64,000 nucleotides of DNA. It comes from Plotosus lineatus. Lineage: Eukaryota > Chordata > Actinopteri > Siluriformes > Plotosidae. Below, piece by piece: positions 56,875-64,000 of this stretch. Numbering within the stretch: the stretch's first letter is position 1; each line of letters opens with the position of its first letter. Below the pieces are notes generated by a model that was not told the origin of the DNA, made no database searches, and was given only the letters and a program-made list of their open reading frames with translations. The stretch is from NCBI GenBank assembly GCA_024760905.1, contig CM045735.1, positions 24,339,749-24,403,748 of the forward strand, given 5' to 3'. The position numbers and the translations under genes are program-made.

Positions 56875-57010
56875 ATTAATTAATTTTCTGTAACTGCTTA
56901 AAATCCTAATTAGGGTCACGTGGAGGCTGGTGCTCATCCCTGTCGACTCCAAGCTCGGGGAGAGTACACCCTGGACGGCTCGCCAGGCCATCACAGGGCA
57001 TCCAGACTCA
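56875..57010 (-). mobile_element. V-SINE-type tail fragment, reversed
   Basis: Reversed TTTTCTGTAACTGCTTAAAA, TTAGGGTCACGTGGAGGCTG and CGCCAGGCCATCACAGGGC match the tail seen at 50380 and 48800. Confidence 0.6.
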
Positions 57011-57466
57011 TTTAATTAAAAAACAAACAAACAAACAAACAATTCATTCACAATGACAAGAAATTTTGTAATAGACGTGTCAAGGGCCATGTCCTCAGAA
57101 GCAAAGCCCTTTGTTTCAAGTAGTGTTTATGTCTTCAGCTAATGATTGCAAGATCGTTGCAAGAACATTTCTTTGCTGGGCTGTGCAATAGGACAACATT
57201 TTATTAACATAATAAAATCATTGATAGCTAATTTATAACCATGACCTATCATTTATTTCATTCAGTCACTAATCTTTATGATAATATTTTGCCAGAGATT
57301 AAGGATCCATTTTGAAACCTGGACTACATTACTGGTTTTCTAATGAAAAAAATATTTTTATTCATTAATGTTTTTGAATTCAGAGAAAATTTGCAACTTG
57401 TGTATTGTTATCAGTACATGAAATTTTGGGTCATATCACACAGCCCCATTTGTCGATCACAAAACA

Positions 57467-58128
57467 TTACAGTTCAGTCTTGATCTTGTGCATGAGGTCC
57501 TTCTGGTCAATCATTTCGAGCTGCCTACTCCAGCGATAGTAAGCCAGAAGTGCAATGTTCTTAGCGGTCATTGAGCTCATCTCCATTGCACTCGCTGCCC
57601 ATTCAATTCCATTGAGGTAGTAAAGACTGTCATGCAGAATCATTGGTGGCATCTCCTGAGAGCTTACATATAAAGGGTATGCCTTCCATTCAGTGGCCTG
57701 CACAGAGTAGTAAGACTTAAAAAGGGTCTTTAACTCATCCTTCTCCAGTAGTTTAGGGGAGAAGACTTTGTAGACTCGAGCCTCATGTGGCTGTTTGCGG
57801 TGAAAGCTAGTGCTTACATTGACAGGACAGATGCTAGAAGCACTGTTGAAAAAGAGATTAGCTCTTTCTGTAGTGAGTACACTCGTAAAGGGGAAAAGCT
57901 GGGGGTCAGGGAAACCAAAATAAGTGCAGTTCAAATAACCATGGACAATGGAGGCCACCATTGTGTGGTAAGACCCAGTTATCTTCGCTAATGGGGGTTC
58001 AAAGCCCAGAAAAGAGATTCCCGAGTTGAGATTTTGCTGAAGAGGCGTAGCGATTATAACTATGTCGTAGATATCTGATGCAGTGTCAACTTCAGTGGTG
58101 TAGCTGAGTTTGTATTGGTAGGTTTCAC
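57467..58128 (-). CDS. pcyox1l: prenylcysteine oxidase-like, last coding exon
   Basis: The exon opens after TTCTAG at 58129-58134 and encodes about 219 residues to a stop at 57467. It reads ETYQYKLSYTTEVD, then IYDIVVIATPLQQ, SVLTTERANLFF, RKQPHEARVY, LKTLFKSYYSVQ, LYYLNGIEWAASAMEM and ends KIDQ-type MIDQKDLMHKIKTEL. This is the C-terminal half of the FAD-dependent prenylcysteine lyase/oxidase family, which cleaves the thioether of farnesyl- or geranylgeranyl-cysteine. ICPVNVS, RKQPHEA and KDLMHKIKTEL are closer to PCYOX1L than PCYOX1 as I recall them. Sequons NCT and NVS suggest a secreted or luminal glycoprotein. The length fits the C-terminal half of a roughly 490-500 residue protein. The FAD-binding N-terminal exons are not in the window and must lie to the right of 64000. 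Confidence 0.9.
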
Positions 58129-59544
<1,416 letters not shown>

Positions 59545-59547
<3 letters not shown>

Positions 59548-61715
59548 CACGATGCAGTTTGAAGGAAGTCAGTGACTGCAAAGTAGTAGTGGGTAAGAGT
59601 GTTTCCAAACGGCATAGGATGGTGGTGTGCAGGATGACGCTGATGGTGAGGAAGGTGAAAAGGGCAAAGGCAGAGCAGAAGACAAAGTGGTGGAAGCTGA
59701 AAAAGGAAGAGTGTCGTGTTATCTTCAAGGAGGAGTTGAAACAGGCTTTGGGTGGTCAGGAAGTGCTTACAGATGACTGGACAACCACAGCAAATGTGAT
59801 CAAAAAGCCATGTAGAAGAGTACTTGGTGTGTCCTCTGGAAGAAAAGTAGATAAGGAGACTTGGTGGTGGAATGAGGAAGTGCAGGAGTGTGTACAAAGA
59901 AAGAGGTTAGCTAAGAAGAAGTGGGACATTGAGAGGACTGAAGAGAGTAAACAGGATTACAGGGAGACACAGCGTAAGGAAAAAGTATCGTTGTGAAAGG
60001 CCAAACAGAGGACGTATGATGACTTGTATGATAGGTTGGACAGTAAGGAGGGAGAAAATGATTTATACAGGTTGGCACAGCAGAGGAATAGAGATGGGAA
60101 GATGCAGCAAGTTAGAGTGATTAAAGACAGATAGGTGACAAAAGTGTGCTGGGAAGATGGAAAAAAGTACTTTGAAGACCTGCTGAATGAGGAAAATGAG
60201 AGGAAAAAAAAAAAAAGAGTAGAAGAGGCGACTGTTGAGGACCAAGAAGTAGCAAAGATTAGTAAGGGTGAAGTGAAGAGGGCACTGAAGAGGATGAAGA
60301 GTGGAAAGGCAGTTTGTCCTGAGGACATACCGGTGGAAGTATAGAAGTGTCTAGGAGAGGTAGCAGTAGATTTTCTGACAAGAACACTCAACAAGGTGAG
60401 CAGATGCTGGAGGAATGGAGGAGAAGTGTGTTAGTGCCCATTTTTAAGAACAAGAGAGACGTGCAAAGTTGTGGCAACTACAGAAGGATAAAGTTGATGA
60501 GCCATACGATGAAGTTATGGGAAAGAATAGTGGAAGCTACACTAAGGGCAGAGGTCAGCATTTGTGAACAACAGTTTGGTTTCATGCCAAGAAAGAGCAC
60601 CACAGATACAGTGTTTGTTTTGAGGATGTTAATAGAGAAGTACAGAAAAGGCCAGAGGGAGTTGCATTGTGCCTTTGTGGATCTGAAGAAAGCATATGAC
60701 AGGGTTCCAATAGAAGAATTGTGGTATTGCATGAGGAAGTCTGGAGTGGCAGAGAAGTATGTTAGAGTGGTGCAGGACATTTATAAGAGATGGAAGACAG
60801 TGCTAAGGTATGCTGTCGGCGTGACAGAAGAATTGAAGGTGGAGGTCGGACTGCATCAAGGATCAGCTCTGACCCCGTTCTTGTTTGATATGGTAATGGA
60901 CAGGCTGACAGACAAGGTTCGACAAGAATCCCCATGGAGTATGATGCTTGCAGATGACATTGTAATTTGTCGGGAGAGCAGAGAACAAGTGCAGGAAAAG
61001 AGGTGGCGGTATGCCCTGGAGAGGAGAGGAATGAAGGTTAGCCTCAGTAAGTCAGAATACATGTGTGTGAATGAGAAGGACCCAAGAGGAACGGTGAGGT
61101 TACAGAGAGCAGAGATAAAGAAGGTGGAGGATTTTAAGTATTTAGGCTCAACAATCCAGAGCAATGAAGAGTGTGGAAAAGAGATGAAGAAGCACGTGCA
61201 GGCAGGTTGGAATGTTTGGAGAAAAGTGTCCGGTGTGATGTGTGATAGGAGGGTATCGGCAAGAATGAAAGGAAAAGTGTACAAGACGGTGATGAGGCCA
61301 GCAATGTTGTATGGTTTAGAAACAGTGGTGCTGATGAAATGACAGGAGGCAGAGCTGGAGGTAGCAGAGATGAAAATGTTGAGGTTCTCTCTGGGAGTAA
61401 CGAGGATGGATAGGATCAAAAATGAGTACATCAAAGGGACAGCACATGTAACATGTTTCGGAGACAAAGTCAGAGAGGCTAGATTGAGATGATTTGGACA
61501 TGTGCAGAGGAGGGATAGTAAATATATTGGTAGTAGGATGCTGAGGTTGGAACTACCAGGCTGAAGGCCTAGAGGAAGAGATTTATGGATGTGATGAAGG
61601 AAGACATTAACGTCGTTGGCGTAAGAGAAGATGCAGAGGACAGGGTGAGATGGAGGCAGATGATTTGCTGTGGCGACCCCTGAAGGGAGAAGCCGAAAGG
61701 AAAAGAAGAAGTTGC
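59545..61715 (+). mobile_element. 5'-truncated RTE LINE with reverse transcriptase
   Basis: It begins at a microsatellite, in the end of the endonuclease (RCSLKEVSDCKVVVGKSVS). It continues through the linker, reverse transcriptase (FGFMPRKSTTDTVFVLRM, HCAFVDLKKAYDRVPIEE, catalytic LADD at 60947-60958 where the other copy has FADD) and C-terminal domain to the end at GATTTGCTGTGGCGACCCCT plus GAGAAGCCGAAAGGAA. Stops and frameshifts occur near 59996, 60132, 60342 and 61340. It lies in the presumed intron of the pcyox1l-like gene. Confidence 0.93.
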
Positions 61716-62117
61716 TCTGAAGTACAAGTTGCACCTTCAGCCAAAGTATGAAAAAAAAAGCAACTTACAGTCCGGAAAATACAGTAGTTACTTCCACTCG
61801 CCTTCATTTGACAATTTCTGCTTGGCTTATTGACACTGCTCCGCACAATGATATGTAGGTACCTTTCTATTCTCTTTTATTTTAGTAAGTAAAATTCTAA
61901 GTCTAAGTGGAGAAATGCATCTTTATATTGTTCATCATGTTCTTCTGCTATCAGTGTTCCAGTGCTTATCTACATAATTTCTCTGTGCTTGTTTCAGTCA
62001 GCATGTTTTCAAGTGTTGCATTTTATATGATTTCAAGCTAAGTGTCTTGTATTCGAATGAAACAATCACAAGACATGCATTTGGTGTTCTCAATAGACAC
62101 AATTCGCATCTCAGCTC

Positions 62118-62562
62118 ATGCATAGCATCATGGGATCGCGACTACCAAATGTGGCGGAAGTAAACCTTGATGTGGATGAGAACTGCACTATCGATGCATT
62201 TAATTTATGGAAAGTTCCCGACCTCCGGGCGTACTGTATACATAGGGGTCTTCCCGGTTGTTCCTGCAAGCATAATGAACTTGTTGCGCTTGCATTTACG
62301 GCGACGTTACAAAAACTGCCGATAGTTTTGTCAAAGGCTGAGGAATCTAAAAAAATCCAACGTGACTGCCAGCTTGTTGCACTTGAAGTGGATGAGGAAA
62401 TCGTGACAATTTCTGACCCCTAGGGACTTGAAGACGGCTGGGAGACAGAAAATGACGCCTTATCAAAGTGGCCGTCGTGTATGTACGCTAACAGCGGATT
62501 TTTTGATAATGAAGGACCAGGCACCCTGCCTAGTGCGACTTCGTAATGAATACAAAGAAGGT
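62118..62562 (+). pseudogene. SAP-like exon of a transposon gene, degenerate
   Basis: The frame from 62118 encodes VNLDVDENCTIDAFNLWKVP, then DLRAYCIHRGLPGCSCKHNE and LVALAFTA, a SAP-like helix pair. It stops at TAG 62421-62423. The same frame continues after the stop as GLEDGWETENDALSKWPSCM, and a shifted frame gives RLRNEYKEG before a GTAAAT donor at about 62562. This order (SAP-like fold, GW segment, KWP segment, NEYKEG) resembles large multi-domain transposon proteins with YqaJ-type nuclease regions, recalled without a search. It carries at least one stop and one frameshift. Confidence 0.6.
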
Positions 62563-62794
62563 AAATACAAGTTTGACAGCTGCACCGAGTGATCTGACAG
62601 TTCTTGTTAGTCTATTTTACACATTAACAAAACAGTAATTTTCAAGATCTAAGATTATGTGTAATGATAATTTACATATATAATTTGGCATCGCCAATTT
62701 TTATGGTAAATTAACAGGTAAATAAAAGCTAATATAGTAGTCTATAGGGTCTATGAATTCGAATAAAGAACACTTTAATTATCAACTTACTGCT

Positions 62795-62985
62795 TTAATC
62801 CAACGTTTGCGTCCCTCCGGATCCTTCAGCTCGGTGGAGAAGGTAAATAGCGTCAACGGCGGCAGACATGTACACGCATTAGTCCAAAATTTGGAGGTAT
62901 GTATACTGCAAACTAGCTTTTTCCAGCGCTCGAGATGATACATGCCGTTCCCACAGTTCACTACAGCACAATGCGCACCTGGCAT
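62795..62985 (-). CDS. THAP-like zinc finger exon of a transposon gene
   Basis: From ATG at 62985 the minus strand encodes MPGAHCAVVNCGNGMYHLER, then WKKLVCSIHTSKF, CTCLPPLTLFTFSTELKDPE and GRKRWIKA, followed by a perfect GTAAGT donor. The C-x4-C, C-x2-H, and F-x-FSTELKDPEGRKRW features match a THAP domain variant seen in transposon-derived proteins. The exon is open, unlike its convergent SAP-like partner. It is 53 bp downstream of no other coding sequence on this strand. Confidence 0.6.
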
Positions 62986-63151
62986 GTCAATAAATTAAGG
63001 CTTAAGGCAGACTTTAAGCGGCAGTTGTTCGGATGTGTTTCCATACAACAGTAAAGAGGGTACAATAAAGTTTGGTAGCAGTGACCCTTGGATCAGCTGT
63101 TGGGTCACATTCCCTGCACATGTGCAGTCATAATGCGAATTGTGTCTATTA

Positions 63152-64000
63152 ATTTCTTTGCTTTCTGTTTTAAGCTCAACCACCCTTTTGTTTCCAGAAA
63201 ACATATGGTGTCTTTTAACTTTACCAGGACTACCAGCTGATAGTCCTGGCCATGGAATTTCCTACATTTTTGGAACATTTGGCAGAAGGTCCAGTTCCCA
63301 AAGATCCTCATCTCACTCACTACATGACATGTGACATCATGCATCATGAAGAAGAATCCCAATCTCACCTTGAAACTCGTGAGCAGGCCACTCAATTTTA
63401 CTTTTGGCACTATACCCGTTTTTCTGCAAGCTCATCTACTCTCACTATTGACCAATATACCCAGACTGAAAATGTCCTGGCTAATGATGTATCCGACAAT
63501 TTTTTCTAACTCCTCTAATCCTTCTCCTGCTTATTCACCACCTTAAACTAACTGAGCCTCTTCTTCACTGGATTATTCTTTTCTGGATTCCACAAAACAA
63601 TGATAAACCAACATCCCCTGTCGATCCCATTTTCAAGTACTGATATTTCAATCCCAGAGATTCCCGAGGAGCAGCTATGTCATGTGCCAACACTACTTCA
63701 GTTTCATAGGCCAAATGTTTCCTAATTTGCAACATTACAACATTGTATTCTCAAGATTAGATTACATACTTTGTGTCAAGGTTAACATGAGCTCACACAA
63801 TGATTAGACAATTCTAAAAGTTATAGCCTACTCATTAATTATGTACCTTAACTTCTAAGTTTAATATAAACAATTGTCAACATCACATATTATTTATTGA
63901 GATGATATAAGTGACTTTTCAACACTACGACTGTGTCCCGGGAAATTCTGTGGGGTGCTGAAGGAGTACAAGGTACCAAGGTCACTGTTGCAAGCCATCA
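63152..64000. other. right end of window, unassigned
   Basis: A plus-strand frame at 63252-63509 (MEFPTFLEHLAEGPVPKDPH start) follows an AG near 63225, but I cannot assign it. No upstream prenylcysteine oxidase exon was recognised here. The rest is AT-rich. Confidence 0.4.

Larger units (their letters stand above)
62093..63151. mobile_element. 1.06 kb element with 18-bp terminal inverted repeats and two convergent exons
   Basis: AATAGACACAATTCGCAT at 62093-62110 is repeated, exactly inverted, at 63134-63151. If the outer AATA/TATT is set aside, TA target duplications flank GACACAATTCGCAT. Inside are a plus-strand SAP-like exon (62118-62562) and a minus-strand THAP-like exon (62985-62795). 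Both end in splice donors pointing at the 230-bp centre. The simplest reading is an internally deleted DNA transposon whose full-length form encoded two convergent genes. The superfamily was not identified. Confidence 0.7.

Noticed and set aside
60856..61734. Minus-strand open frame of 292 codons.
   Set aside because: It is the antisense of the RTE reverse transcriptase and C-terminal region; the sense strand has the family motifs.

Overview
The window looks like teleost fish nuclear DNA. It has spliced vertebrate genes with GT/AG introns, AT-rich noncoding DNA, long (TA)n(CA)n microsatellites, Tc1-like transposons with long inverted repeats, RTE and L2 LINE remains, and tRNA-derived SINEs with V-SINE-type bodies. 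There is no bacterial, viral or organellar gene organisation. Everything here was read by eye from the sequence; no search was run.

Host genes. All recognised host genes lie on the minus strand. (1) crebrf (CREB3 regulatory factor, a bZIP protein) fills about 2.85-34.8 kb with seven exons in frame with each other, and a candidate first exon and promoter lies at 44.57-44.83 kb. The last coding exon was not found and is probably left of base 1. (2) A dead copy of atp6v0e1 (V-ATPase subunit e) sits at 46.7-49.9 kb, in the position I recall for the live gene next to CREBRF in human. Its three exons are recognisable but carry frameshifts, a stop and a lost splice site. (3) The last exon of a prenylcysteine oxidase gene (pcyox1l-like) is at 57.47-58.13 kb; its upstream exons were not seen.

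Mobile DNA makes up most of the rest. Three Tc1-like elements (8.3-9.7, 18.7-20.2, 53.9-55.5 kb) each sit beside or inside the same Tigger-like MITE family. RTE LINE pieces lie at 12.6-16.1 kb (two opposed copies joined tail to tail), 53.3 kb and 59.5-61.7 kb. A tRNA-headed SINE family shares its tail with that RTE and occurs about ten times. There are also V-SINE-like elements, an L2 relic, Tigger-like elements with recognisable HTH segments, a hAT MITE with target duplications, and a 1.6 kb palindromic LINE-derived structure.

Most interesting structures: a 1.4-1.5 kb segment of the candidate crebrf intron 1 copied into a later crebrf intron, with a SINE target duplication showing which copy is older; the in-place decay of atp6v0e1; a 1.06 kb element with 18-bp perfect terminal inverted repeats holding convergent SAP-like and THAP-like exons; two Tc1 copies sharing the same deletion and stop; and the opposed RTE pair whose two breakpoints fall at the same endonuclease codons.
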